Shown: one piece after another, positions 7,072 to 13,989 of the stretch
Position numbering within the stretch: position 1 is the stretch's first letter
Layout of the letters: each line of letters begins with the position of its first letter
Origin: an uncultured Psychrobacillus sp.
GTDB lineage: Bacteria; Bacillota; Bacilli; Bacillales_A; Planococcaceae
Assembly (NCBI GenBank): GCA_934234185.1
Contig: CAKQHO010000050.1
Span: 1 to 21,595, forward strand
Reading direction: 5' to 3'
Length of the DNA stretch: 21,595 nt
The notes under the pieces: generated by a model
Seen by the model: the letters and a program-made list of their open reading frames with translations, nothing else
The model's database searches: none
Told to the model about the DNA's origin: nothing
Made by a program: the position numbers and the translations under genes

Positions 7072-7564
7072 ACATAAGCTCCTTTCGAATGATTTCTAGT
7101 ATTCTTTTCCGCGACTTTGAAACGGCTTGCTGAGAAATCTTGAGCTGGTTGGCAATTTCTTTATCAGACATTTGTTTTACAAAAACAAGGGATAATATAT
7201 CTTTCTGTCTCCGGGAGAGATTTTGAATGCAGAGGAACAATTTTTCTGAGGCTATTTCTTCACTAATGTCATTAGTATTACTGACAATGTCAACATAAGG
7301 TATTTGAAACTTTTCTGTGTCTGTATCTAAAATCAACTCGTGCTTTTTCCGGTAATCGCGTTCTTTTTTATCTAGCTTTTTACTTTCATAATGAAGCATT
7401 TTAATGACATAGGACAGGATACGTAGGTTTTGGTAAAACTTTTTAAACTCTGTATCTAGCTTACTCTTCAATTCCTCGGTTGGACTTTCCAGATAATCAG
7501 CATATAGCTTTTGGTTATCGGGATAGCTTAAGAACTCATCAATAATCCTTTGCTTGTCACTCAT
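7064..7564 (-). CDS. SigO (YvrI)-like RNA polymerase sigma factor subunit
   Basis: This 166-residue protein has a clear C-terminal sigma region 4 (residues 106-160), with a helix-turn-helix at SDKEIANQLKISQQAVSKSR (133-152) for -35 recognition. The N-terminal half (FKKFYQNLRILSYVIKMLHY, 40-59) is helical and only distantly like region 2. Size and layout match B. subtilis SigO (YvrI, about 176 residues), which works with the separate region-2 protein RsoA. A RsoA-like gene is two genes downstream. ATG 7564 was chosen because GGGGAG lies eight bases ahead; an upstream in-frame start seven codons earlier has no ribosome site. It is the first gene of the operon. A phage-type (Xpf-like) late regulator is the main alternative, but no phage genes are near. 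Confidence 0.8.
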   Translation of the reverse strand: MSDKQRIIDEFLSYPDNQKLYADYLESPTEELKSKLDTEFKKFYQNLRILSYVIKMLHYESKKLDKKERDYRKKHELILDTDTEKFQIPYVDIVSNTNDISEEIASEKLFLCIQNLSRRQKDILSLVFVKQMSDKEIANQLKISQQAVSKSRKRILEIIRKELMYD

Positions 7565-7990
7565 GTTGATCACTCCCCCCACCATAAGCTGTAAATGAAT
7601 TCTGTCTGGTGAACATGCTATGTGATTGCCTTGAGTAAAAGTTGTCTTATCATATAAAGGACAAAAAGTTACTAAAAATACAACTTCTCCGACAATTTCA
7701 AATAAAAGTAAATTAAATATATATATTAACCAAATATTACTAAATAATGTAACAGAAAGAAATCACATTAAGTTGTGAAATTGGAGTCTAGATTGCAGAA
7801 AAAAGGGGGCAGTACAAGAAAACTTTCCTTGATGGAGTGAATCGATAGAGCAATTAGCTGATAAATCCGTTTTTACTGCTTCATTCATAATTCTTTTGAT
7901 ATAGACACGTGAAAAAAATCTGAAGGAAATATGTTATATTCAAAGAAGAATATATTAAAATTCATAATACTTTAATAGGGGGTGGTTCTA
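7565..7990. other. 426-bp divergent intergenic region
   Basis: This holds the promoters of the minus-strand sigma-like operon and the plus-strand RNPP regulator. No convincing gene is present; a 19-codon frame near 7781-7840 lacks a ribosome site. The region is very AT-rich, with a near-palindromic run at 7713-7729. Facing the sigma operon, TATGAT appears on the minus strand near 7650-7655 without a good -35, as expected if an alternative sigma factor is used. A dyad at 7935-7954 lies ahead of the regulator gene. Confidence 0.6.
7935..7954. promoter_or_regulatory. 20-bp dyad, candidate operator ahead of the RNPP regulator
   Basis: TATATTC (7935-7941) and GAATATA (7948-7954) form perfect 7-bp inverted arms around AAAGAA, 36 bp before the start codon. 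The left arm contains a possible -10 (TATATT). XRE-type regulators bind as dimers to such sites, so autoregulation is plausible. No published consensus was matched; it is not the PlcR box. Confidence 0.4.
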
Positions 7991-9298
7991 ATGAGTAGCA
8001 TAGGTCTTATTATTAGGCAGGAGCGAATCAATCAGAACATTAAGCAGACAACATTAGCTGAAGGAATATGCTCTACATCTTATTTGAGTAAAATAGAGAA
8101 TAATTTTACTGTACCAAGTGAAGAGGTAGTAAAGCCTTTACTTCAAAGGCTTCAAATCAGGTTAGAAAAAATATCACCAGAGGATGAGTACAAAGTAATT
8201 GAAAACCTCTATAGCTTGTATCGAGATTCTATTATAAAGAGGGACAGATCCAAGATAAAAGAAACCCTTGGTCAATACTCTATTAGAAAAATCAATTTCA
8301 CCAACTTAAAAAACTTTTATAGCTATAACCTATATATGTTCCGTTTAATTTTAATTTTAGATGAAGAGGTAGTTACTCTTCAGCCATACTACAAGGTATT
8401 GTTAAAAATGGAAGAGGACTTCGACGATAAGCAAAAGTTCGTTCTTTATTTGAACCTTGGAATCTATCATTACTTAAATAGTGATTATGAGCTTTCCTTG
8501 CAAAAACTAGAAAAAGCGTTGAGCATCATGAATCATTCCTATTATGAAGAATGGGAGCTTGCTGATTTTTATAATGTACTTAGCTTGGCCTATTTTAAAC
8601 AGCATGAATACTTTAATTCGATTCATTATGCGACGAAATCACAAAACTTTTATAAGGATCACCTCTTATTTGAGAGAGCGATTGATAGTTATATCGTGAT
8701 GGGAATGGCCTATAAAAATATGAAAAATTATAGAGAGTCCGAAAAGTACTACAATTTGGCTAAAAAGCTTGCAGCTGATTATAAGCTACCTCAATACAAT
8801 GGAATGATATTTCAAAACCTGGGATCCTTATATGCTATTCAGCAGGACTCTGTTAGGGCTATAGAGTTTTATAAACAAAGTCTTCAATATAAAGAAGAAA
8901 ATCCTCACTCTATAGGTTATATGATTACTGTATTTTCTATAATTAAAGAATACTCCAAGCAGAGTAATTCAGAGAAGGTTCTTTACTGGTGTGATAATGG
9001 TTTAACTAATATAAAGAGTGTACATAATGATAGGTCCTGTGAATTTCTTAAATATACCTATCATTTTGACATATATAAATTGCTTCATCTGAAATCAGAG
9101 CAGCTAGAGCAAGTACTTAAAAAAGGTATTTCTTATTTTGAAAATGTCCACGACGATAGACATGTACAAAAATACTCCATCCTTTTAGCAGACTATTACT
9201 TCAATAAAAGCAAATTCAAGGCTGCTAATCTGTATTACCAACGTGCAAATGAGATCTTATTCAAACAAAAATCAATTATGAAATGGGAGGATTTATAA
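7991..9298 (+). CDS. RNPP family quorum-sensing regulator (HTH-TPR, PlcR/NprR class)
   Basis: This 435-residue cytoplasmic transcription factor has an N-terminal XRE-type HTH (residues 4-55; recognition region LAEGICSTSYLSKIENN at 22-38, typical of PlcR and NprR). A helical region and a series of degenerate TPR units follow from about residue 150 to the end (for example NLGIYHYLNSDYELSLQKLE, MGMAYKNMKNYRESEKYYN, NLGSLYAIQQDSVRAIEFYK). The TPR solenoid of this family binds a short imported peptide and changes DNA binding. Length is close to NprR (about 420 residues). ATG 7991 follows GGGGGTGG; an in-frame GTG three codons earlier is less likely. The next gene, a secreted pro-peptide, starts at the base after its stop codon, the usual arrangement of receptor and cognate signal. 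The target genes are not evident. Confidence 0.88.
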   Translation: MSSIGLIIRQERINQNIKQTTLAEGICSTSYLSKIENNFTVPSEEVVKPLLQRLQIRLEKISPEDEYKVIENLYSLYRDSIIKRDRSKIKETLGQYSIRKINFTNLKNFYSYNLYMFRLILILDEEVVTLQPYYKVLLKMEEDFDDKQKFVLYLNLGIYHYLNSDYELSLQKLEKALSIMNHSYYEEWELADFYNVLSLAYFKQHEYFNSIHYATKSQNFYKDHLLFERAIDSYIVMGMAYKNMKNYRESEKYYNLAKKLAADYKLPQYNGMIFQNLGSLYAIQQDSVRAIEFYKQSLQYKEENPHSIGYMITVFSIIKEYSKQSNSEKVLYWCDNGLTNIKSVHNDRSCEFLKYTYHFDIYKLLHLKSEQLEQVLKKGISYFENVHDDRHVQKYSILLADYYFNKSKFKAANLYYQRANEILFKQKSIMKWEDL

Positions 9299-9424
9299 AT
9301 GAAAAAAACATTCTTACTGACAATTTTGGCTGTTTTCTTAACGTTTAGCTTTGGCGCTTCCTCTATGCTGTCTCTAGAAGAAGAGGCACCAAGACCAACT
9401 TCAATCGAAAAACCTTTCGTATAA
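9299..9424 (+). CDS. secreted signalling pro-peptide of the RNPP pair
   Basis: The 41-residue product begins MKKTFLLTILAVFLTFSFGA, a classic Sec signal (two Lys, then a hydrophobic core of about 14), followed by small residues suiting signal peptidase (GASS). A short acidic, proline-containing tail ends in PRPTSIEKPFV. This is the build of NprX, PapR and Phr precursors, whose C-terminal five to eight residues, cut out by extracellular proteases and re-imported by the Opp permease, form the pheromone. A mature form within SIEKPFV or EKPFV is inferred. The ATG directly abuts the receptor stop codon (TAAATG), and GGGAGG at 9285-9290 in the receptor tail serves as its ribosome site. A terminator follows 40 bp later, so receptor and peptide form a closed two-gene unit. 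Confidence 0.82.
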   Translation: MKKTFLLTILAVFLTFSFGASSMLSLEEEAPRPTSIEKPFV

Positions 9425-9463
9425 TTAAGTCCTGTCGTGGACTAATCAAAATAATAATATACA

Positions 9464-9496
9464 CCCCATCCAGAAATGGATGGGCTTTCTTATTTT
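9464..9496 (+). terminator. terminator of the receptor-peptide unit
   Basis: CCCATCCA (9465-9472) pairs perfectly with TGGATGGG (9477-9484) around a GAAA tetraloop, followed by CTTTCTTATTTT. It isolates the signalling cassette from the acetyltransferase gene downstream. Confidence 0.88.
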
Positions 9497-9567
9497 AGAG
9501 AAAGTAAAATTTTCTATTATTTATTAATCTATTTGAAATATTTTCATTACTTTGTCATATTTTATCT

Positions 9568-9573
9568 TATAAT
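9568..9573 (+). promoter_or_regulatory. possible -10 element for the GNAT-TPR gene
   Basis: A perfect TATAAT lies 27 bases before ATG 9601. No good -35 is found at 16-18 bp (CATTAC at 9545-9550), so the promoter is either weak or activated. Confidence 0.35.
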
Positions 9574-9600
9574 GTATATATGCGGGGGAGTGGGAAGAAA

Positions 9601-10143
9601 ATGAATAAAAATATTAATAAAAAAGAGCTAGCACATTTTATTTCAAGAATGAACCGTATAATCACCTGTCATATTGGCTTTTGTGGTGTTGAGGCAGAAG
9701 AAATTTACGCTTGTTTAGAAGGGGATTTTACAGAGGACTGTATGGTTGTTACATATGACTGCGATCAAATAATTGGCTTCCTAGGGCTCGATGCTTATGA
9801 CGGAAAAGCTGAGGTATGGGGACCGTTTGTGCATGAAGATTACTCCTTTGAGGAGATTTCAAAACAAATGTGGGACGATTTAAAAAAGTCGACAGGGACT
9901 AAGATACATACATATTATTTCTTTATCAATAAAGAAAACCATCAAGCCTTACAATTTACTGACAAAATAGGTAGTAAATTTTCTGGAGAACATCTCATTT
10001 TAGAAGCTAAACAGGAAGAATTTGAGCAAGCATCGTACTTTCAAATAGTAGAATACGAAAAAGACTTAGAGAATTCTTTTGTTTATCTACATACCATCGA
10101 ATATCCTTCCACATACTATTCAGCTCAAAACATAATAACATGA
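9601..10143 (+). CDS. N-terminal fragment of a broken GNAT-GNAT-TPR protein
   Basis: This is a 180-codon frame from ATG 9601 (GGGGGAGTGGGAAG upstream) to TGA 10141. The sequence (FLGLDAYDGKAEVWGPFVHE around residues 60-79) is the pattern of the degenerate first domain found in bacterial two-domain GNAT proteins. An in-frame ATG at 9580 would overlap the ribosome site and is rejected. Immediately after the stop, the same frame continues with an intact GNAT core and TPR tail. The stop therefore truncates a longer protein in the middle of the junction (around YYSAQNIIT). On its own this fragment lacks the acetyl-CoA-binding motif and is unlikely to be an active acetyltransferase. Confidence 0.75.
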   Translation: MNKNINKKELAHFISRMNRIITCHIGFCGVEAEEIYACLEGDFTEDCMVVTYDCDQIIGFLGLDAYDGKAEVWGPFVHEDYSFEEISKQMWDDLKKSTGTKIHTYYFFINKENHQALQFTDKIGSKFSGEHLILEAKQEEFEQASYFQIVEYEKDLENSFVYLHTIEYPSTYYSAQNIIT

Positions 10144-10929
10144 TTGGATGATTTACACCGACTTTTTTGTATAGTAGATGGAGAAAAAGTTAAGGGATAC
10201 GTTTATGTAGAAGCTGATCCAACGAACGGCGAAGGCTCTATTGAATATATTGCTGTTGCTTCTGACTATAGGAGACAAGGGATAGCCAAGCAGCTCCTTC
10301 AAAAAGCACTTCAATTCCTTTATAGTACTGGTGGATTAACGACTGTTAGGCTATCTGTAGGATTAGAGAACACAGCTACTATAAATCTTTATAAATCAGT
10401 TGGATTTCAGGAGAAATATCATTTATATTCCCTCACCAAAAAATATCATTCTGAACTAGAGGAAGCTATTGAATTGAGGACAATCGGTGAGTATGAAAAA
10501 TCAAACAAACTATTACTGCAGTTGGCAGCTAATGATCCTACCAATGCTACTATTCAGTACCATTGCGCATGGAGCTATGATGTGTTGGGAGAAGAATCAA
10601 AGGCAGTACCTTACTATGAAAAGGCGATAGAACTAGGACTCTCTAGTAAAAAGCAGGAAGGTGCATTACTAGGTTTAGGAAGTACGTATCGAACACTTGG
10701 CAGATACAAGGACTCTGAGAGTATACTTACTAGAGGAATTCAAGAATTTCCAAATAACAGAGCTATTCCTGTCTTTTTATCCATGACATATTATAATTTA
10801 GGGAAAACAGCTCAAGCGATGGAGATTTTGTTAAACACAATTGCCTCTAGTTCAGCAGATGAGGAAATCCAAACATATAAAAAAGCTATCCATTTTTACG
10901 CTGATAAATTAGATGAAATCTGGGAATAG
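10144..10929 (+). CDS. C-terminal GNAT domain plus TPR part of the broken gene
   Basis: There are 261 codons in the frame of the previous fragment. Residues 1-100 hold a GNAT core with the acetyl-CoA pyrophosphate loop (YIAVASDYRRQGIAKQLLQK) and the final NLYKSVGF motif. Residues about 104-261 carry TPR-like repeats (AWSYDVLGEESKAVPYYEKA, GLGSTYRTLGRYKDSESIL, LSMTYYNLGKTAQAMEILL) like a separate family of 120-residue TPR proteins of Bacillales. A fusion of the two is thus visible. The only start at the 5' end is TTG 10144, directly after the TGA and with no ribosome site. Independent translation is therefore doubtful unless it is coupled to termination of the upstream fragment. Confidence 0.7.
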   Translation: MDDLHRLFCIVDGEKVKGYVYVEADPTNGEGSIEYIAVASDYRRQGIAKQLLQKALQFLYSTGGLTTVRLSVGLENTATINLYKSVGFQEKYHLYSLTKKYHSELEEAIELRTIGEYEKSNKLLLQLAANDPTNATIQYHCAWSYDVLGEESKAVPYYEKAIELGLSSKKQEGALLGLGSTYRTLGRYKDSESILTRGIQEFPNNRAIPVFLSMTYYNLGKTAQAMEILLNTIASSSADEEIQTYKKAIHFYADKLDEIWE

Positions 10930-11006
10930 TCCTTAGACCTGAAACATAATACTCTCCAATTACTAATAGAATATATAAATAAGGAAACGGGGAGAGAACA
11001 GGGGAA

Positions 11007-11381
11007 ATGGGTGTTCGTTTTATTCAGCTAGGTGCTGTCTATTTTGTCATTGGGGTACTTTTGGGTCTTTACATGTCTATGGCTCATGACTACGCCCTAA
11101 CCGGGGTACATGTCCATGTGAATCTGCTTGGATGGGCTTCCTTTGCAATTGCTGGCATTATCTATCATTTATTTCCGCAAGCTACTACAAATATATTTGC
11201 AAGGCTTCACTTTTGGGGAGCAAATATTGGTTTGCCTGTAATGATGATTGCTTTAACATTCGTCATTTTAGATGGATCAGAAGCTGCAACGATTTTCACT
11301 GCTTTTGGTGGAGTGATCATGGTCTTTAGCGTCATCATGTTTGCTATCAATGTATTAAAAAATATTCAACGTACTTATTAA
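11007..11381 (+). CDS. haem-copper oxidase subunit I-like small membrane protein
   Basis: This 124-residue protein has four membrane helices (about residues 5-24, 37-55, 70-88 and 93-113). Histidines cluster at 27, 35 and 37 (GVHVHVNLLGWA) and at 54 (IYHLFP) and 68. The HVHVNLLGW pattern resembles part of subunit I of haem-copper oxidases and NnrS/NorB-type proteins. Similar four-helix proteins in Bacillales are often labelled cytochrome c oxidase subunit I-like. It is far too short to be an oxidase, which has 12 helices. A haem- or metal-binding membrane role is possible but unproven. ATG 11007 follows AGGGG. It is a single gene with its own terminator. Confidence 0.75.
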   Translation: MGVRFIQLGAVYFVIGVLLGLYMSMAHDYALTGVHVHVNLLGWASFAIAGIIYHLFPQATTNIFARLHFWGANIGLPVMMIALTFVILDGSEAATIFTAFGGVIMVFSVIMFAINVLKNIQRTY

Positions 11382-11386
11382 CCTAC

Positions 11387-11419
11387 CTCCAGTTTCCCCT
11401 ACAAGGAAACTGGAGTTTT
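11387..11419 (+). terminator. terminator after the four-helix membrane protein
   Basis: CTCCAGTTTCC (11387-11397) pairs perfectly with GGAAACTGGAG (11405-11415) around a seven-base loop, followed by TTTTCC. The stem starts six bases after the stop codon. Confidence 0.88.
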
Positions 11420-11466
11420 CCGCTATAGAAAGAACTTCGAAGGAAGAGTAGAGAAGGGGTTTTAAA

Positions 11467-12351
11467 ATGACACTAATAAATATACCAATGCTAGAGGGCT
11501 ACAGAACCTCTAAAAAAATAGACAATGGATATTCCGACGATGAAAAGTGGATCGTGGATAATACGTATCTCGTTCGTCTAACGCCGAACAGTCTAGAAAA
11601 TATACAACATCAAAAGGAGCTGATTAACGCTGTACATCAAGTGGATTCTCGAATTCCATTCGTTTATGAGGCTAGCCAATCACAAGGTATTAATTACTCG
11701 GTACTTGACTACATCCCAGGGGAGGATGCGGAACGGCTATTACCAAACTTGGAGCCGGATATACAATATAACATCGGGATTCAGGTGGGAGATGCACTGA
11801 AAAATATGCACAGTATAGCTGCCCCTGATAATTATCCCTCATGGGAGTGTAGATGGAAAGAGCGGTATTGCCGGTTGAGACCCGCGTTCGAGGCTATTGT
11901 GAAGGATAATCCTGACTATCAAAATATCCTTCCTTTTATAGACGACAATCTTTATTTGCTTAAAAATCGTCCTAGTGCTATCCAACACTATGATTTTCAT
12001 CCTGGGAATATACTAATTGATAAAGAAAATTTTGTGGGCTTAATTGATTTTCAAAAAGTAACCTATGCGGATCCTGTTAATGAGTTTTATAAGCTCGAAT
12101 ACTTTACTGTGCAGCACAGTAGGGAGTTTGCCTGTGGTATTATTGATGGATACCATCAGCAAAAGCCTATTCCAAAGGATTTTTGGAGGCTGCATCGCTT
12201 ATATGCAGCAATACATATCGTTTCAGCTGAGGTTTGGGGTCATACGGGAGCACTGAATCAGAAAGATACGTTTCAACAAAATACTCGTTTTACAATAGCC
12301 CAATTTAATAATTTTAACAGGTTAATTCCTACATGGTACCAAGGTATTTAA
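11467..12351 (+). CDS. APH family phosphotransferase (kinase-like)
   Basis: This 294-residue protein has the aminoglycoside phosphotransferase/choline kinase fold (PF01636). The catalytic loop is IQHYDFHPGNIL (His174, Asp176, His178, Asn181), and the metal-binding Asp194 lies in GLIDFQKV. YSVLDYIPGEDAERL (77-91) is the hinge region. The usual Gly of HGDLHPGN is Tyr here, which is tolerated in the family. The substrate is unknown; many chromosomal members in Bacillus do not act on antibiotics. ATG 11467 follows GAAGGGG. The gene is upstream of plsC with no terminator in the 75-bp gap, so co-transcription is possible. Confidence 0.88.
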   Translation: MTLINIPMLEGYRTSKKIDNGYSDDEKWIVDNTYLVRLTPNSLENIQHQKELINAVHQVDSRIPFVYEASQSQGINYSVLDYIPGEDAERLLPNLEPDIQYNIGIQVGDALKNMHSIAAPDNYPSWECRWKERYCRLRPAFEAIVKDNPDYQNILPFIDDNLYLLKNRPSAIQHYDFHPGNILIDKENFVGLIDFQKVTYADPVNEFYKLEYFTVQHSREFACGIIDGYHQQKPIPKDFWRLHRLYAAIHIVSAEVWGHTGALNQKDTFQQNTRFTIAQFNNFNRLIPTWYQGI

Positions 12352-12426
12352 TAGAATTTTAAGTTCCACTCAAAATCGAATACAATTATTAATGGATATT
12401 AATTGTAAGTAATAGGGGAAATGAAC

Positions 12427-13005
12427 ATGTATAATTTCACAAAAAATATAGCTAGATTGATTGTTAATGCCTCTGGAAAAGTAGAAGTTAAAAACGAGCA
12501 GCTTATTCCCAAAGAAGGGGGATTCATCGTTACATGCCCACATTCTGGCTGGCTAGAAATCGTTATTTTAGGTATTGTTTTACCAAGACCTATCCATTTC
12601 ATGGCGAAAAAAGAGTTATTTCAAAATAAGCTAATCGGATTTTTTCTTAGAAAAATTAATGCTTTTCCCGTAGACCGAACGAATCCCTCCCCAAGTAGTA
12701 TCAAGATACCTGTAAAACTGTTAAAGGGAGGTGAGGTGGTAGGAATATTTCCAAGTGGCACGAGAAATTCCGAAGGTATCCCACTGAAAAGAGGAGCTGT
12801 TACCATTGCAAATCTTTCGAAGATGCCTATTGTTCCAGCTTATTATGACGGTCCTAAGACATTAAGGGAATTCCGAAAGGTTAAGAAAGCTACGTTAATA
12901 TTTGGAGAACCGATATACATAAAAGTAGAGAAAAAAGGCGAGTTAACCGAATATACAGAGGCTTTAAATGAAAGAACAAGGCTGCTTAAAGAAGTCTTGT
13001 CTTGA
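12427..13005 (+). CDS. plsC: 1-acyl-sn-glycerol-3-phosphate acyltransferase PlsC
   Basis: PlsC acylates lysophosphatidate at the sn-2 position to make phosphatidate for membrane lipids. The 192-residue protein carries family block I as HSGWLE (His39-Glu44), block II as NAFPVDR (78-84), block III as FPSGTR (108-113) and block IV around VPAYY (136-140). The resemblance to B. subtilis PlsC (YhdO) is strong through MAKKELFQNK and GIFPSGTR...PLKRGAVTIA. Block I is normally HX4D; here it is HX4E, an unusual change in the catalytic pair. I chose ATG 12427, which gives the MYNF start of homologues and eight-base spacing from AGGGG; the ATG six bases earlier is too close to it. It is membrane-associated, with the hydrophobic segment at 45-55. 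Confidence 0.92.
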   Translation: MYNFTKNIARLIVNASGKVEVKNEQLIPKEGGFIVTCPHSGWLEIVILGIVLPRPIHFMAKKELFQNKLIGFFLRKINAFPVDRTNPSPSSIKIPVKLLKGGEVVGIFPSGTRNSEGIPLKRGAVTIANLSKMPIVPAYYDGPKTLREFRKVKKATLIFGEPIYIKVEKKGELTEYTEALNERTRLLKEVLS

Positions 13006-13054
13006 ACTCAGCCTTAAGTCTGAGTGAAAATCACTCCTTCGGTCGATTTTCTTC
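13006..13054 (+). terminator. possible terminator region after plsC
   Basis: Two hairpins follow the plsC stop: ACTCAG/CTGAGT (13006-13025) and GAAAATC/GATTTTC (13026-13051), the latter ending in TTTTCTTCC. Stems are short and the T run is broken, so termination is only likely. Confidence 0.4.
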
Positions 13055-13106
13055 CTATTAGTTCCATGTATGATTAGTATAAGAGAAAAAAACTGGAGGA
13101 AAAAAT

Positions 13107-13898
13107 ATGAATATGAGAAAAATAGTGATTATTGCAATAGGAGTACTGGTAATTGGAGCAGGTCTTAATATTTTTTTTAGTATAAGAGATACATTGGTAG
13201 AAAAAAGTGATGAAATAACTTTGACGGAGAGTTTTGAGAATATCGAAATATTAGTGGAAAATGCGACAGTCGAAATATTACCTAGTGATGATTCAACTAC
13301 TACTGTCTCCTTTGAAGGAAAGATGAAAAGTAAGTCGAAATACAAGTTCAAAGCTGATGTCAAAAAGAATACACTCCAAGTGGAATTAACGAATAAAAAG
13401 TGGAGTACGATAGGCTTTAACTTCAATCCTTTTAGTGTAAAAGTAACCGTGTATGTTCCGGAGCAGGAATATAAAAAGATCAAGGCAGACAGTGATAATG
13501 GAGCATTAGTCGCTGACCGTATTCAGGCCGAGGATATTAACTTTAAAACAAACAATGGTAGAATACATGTTAAACAAGTGGAAAATAGTAATGTTTATGC
13601 ACGAACTAATAATGGCAGAATTGTCTTAGAGGATGTAGACGGAGATATTGATGCTATAACAAATAACGGAAGAATCGAGCTCTATACAGATAAACTAGAT
13701 CATACAATCAATTTAAGTACGGATAATGGAAAAGTATTTATTGAAACAAAAGAGAAACCAACCAATGCAACTATTAAGGCTAGCACAGATAACGGCAAAA
13801 TAAGTGTCTTTGGTAAATCAAATGAACACACGGAGTTTGGAAAAGGACATAACCAAATTACAATTGAAACTGATAATGGAAGCATTACGGTAAAATAA
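13107..13898 (+). CDS. membrane-anchored DUF4097 (LiaG/YvlB-like) repeat protein
   Basis: The 263-residue product has one N-terminal membrane helix (residues 5-24) after MNMRK, then an extracellular beta-rich domain. From residue 130 it shows seven [DN]NG-containing repeats (NG at 131, 151, 170, 188, 208, 230 and 258), spaced 18-28 residues, as in a right-handed beta-helix of the DUF4097/adhesin-like family. LiaG and YvlB of B. subtilis share this build and belong to cell-envelope stress operons. Here the gene stands alone, with no LiaFSR genes nearby. ATG 13107 follows GGAGG at good spacing. A strong bidirectional terminator follows. The function is unknown; an envelope role is inferred. Confidence 0.82.
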   Translation: MNMRKIVIIAIGVLVIGAGLNIFFSIRDTLVEKSDEITLTESFENIEILVENATVEILPSDDSTTTVSFEGKMKSKSKYKFKADVKKNTLQVELTNKKWSTIGFNFNPFSVKVTVYVPEQEYKKIKADSDNGALVADRIQAEDINFKTNNGRIHVKQVENSNVYARTNNGRIVLEDVDGDIDAITNNGRIELYTDKLDHTINLSTDNGKVFIETKEKPTNATIKASTDNGKISVFGKSNEHTEFGKGHNQITIETDNGSITVK

Positions 13899-13914
13899 GA
13901 AATACAAAATTTAG

Positions 13915-13956
13915 ACCCTTCAAAGGTGGAGTAAAACTTCCTTTGAAGGGTTTCTT
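13915..13956. terminator. bidirectional terminator, DUF4097 gene and convergent HAD gene
   Basis: ACCCTTCAAAGG (13915-13926) pairs perfectly over 12 bp with CCTTTGAAGGGT (13940-13951) around a 13-base loop. TTTCTTC follows on the plus strand, and a weaker T-rich tail follows on the minus strand. Confidence 0.85.
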
Positions 13957-13989
13957 CATAAGCTCTTGCCGGATTCTATTTTCATCTCC

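Larger units (their letters stand above)
9601..10929 (+). pseudogene. GNAT-GNAT-TPR fusion gene interrupted by in-frame TGA
   Basis: The two fragments above share one frame with no indel: the TGA at 10141-10143 is the only break in 442 codons, and the similarity patterns run straight through it. This looks like a recent nonsense mutation, stop readthrough, or a sequencing error. No Sec-insertion hairpin is obvious and selenoproteins of this family are not known to me. Confidence 0.65.

Noticed and set aside
7781..7840. 19-codon frame with a basic product in the divergent spacer
   Set aside because: TTG start without a ribosome site and no similarity to peptides known to me; probably chance.
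7991..9424. Arbitrium (AimR-AimP) phage communication system
   Set aside because: The peptide does not end in the arbitrium-type RGA motif, and no phage genes are nearby. The HTH fits PlcR/NprR better.
13058..13483. 141-codon minus-strand frame over the DUF4097 gene
   Set aside because: Antisense shadow; the plus-strand gene has a ribosome site, a signal anchor and regular repeats.
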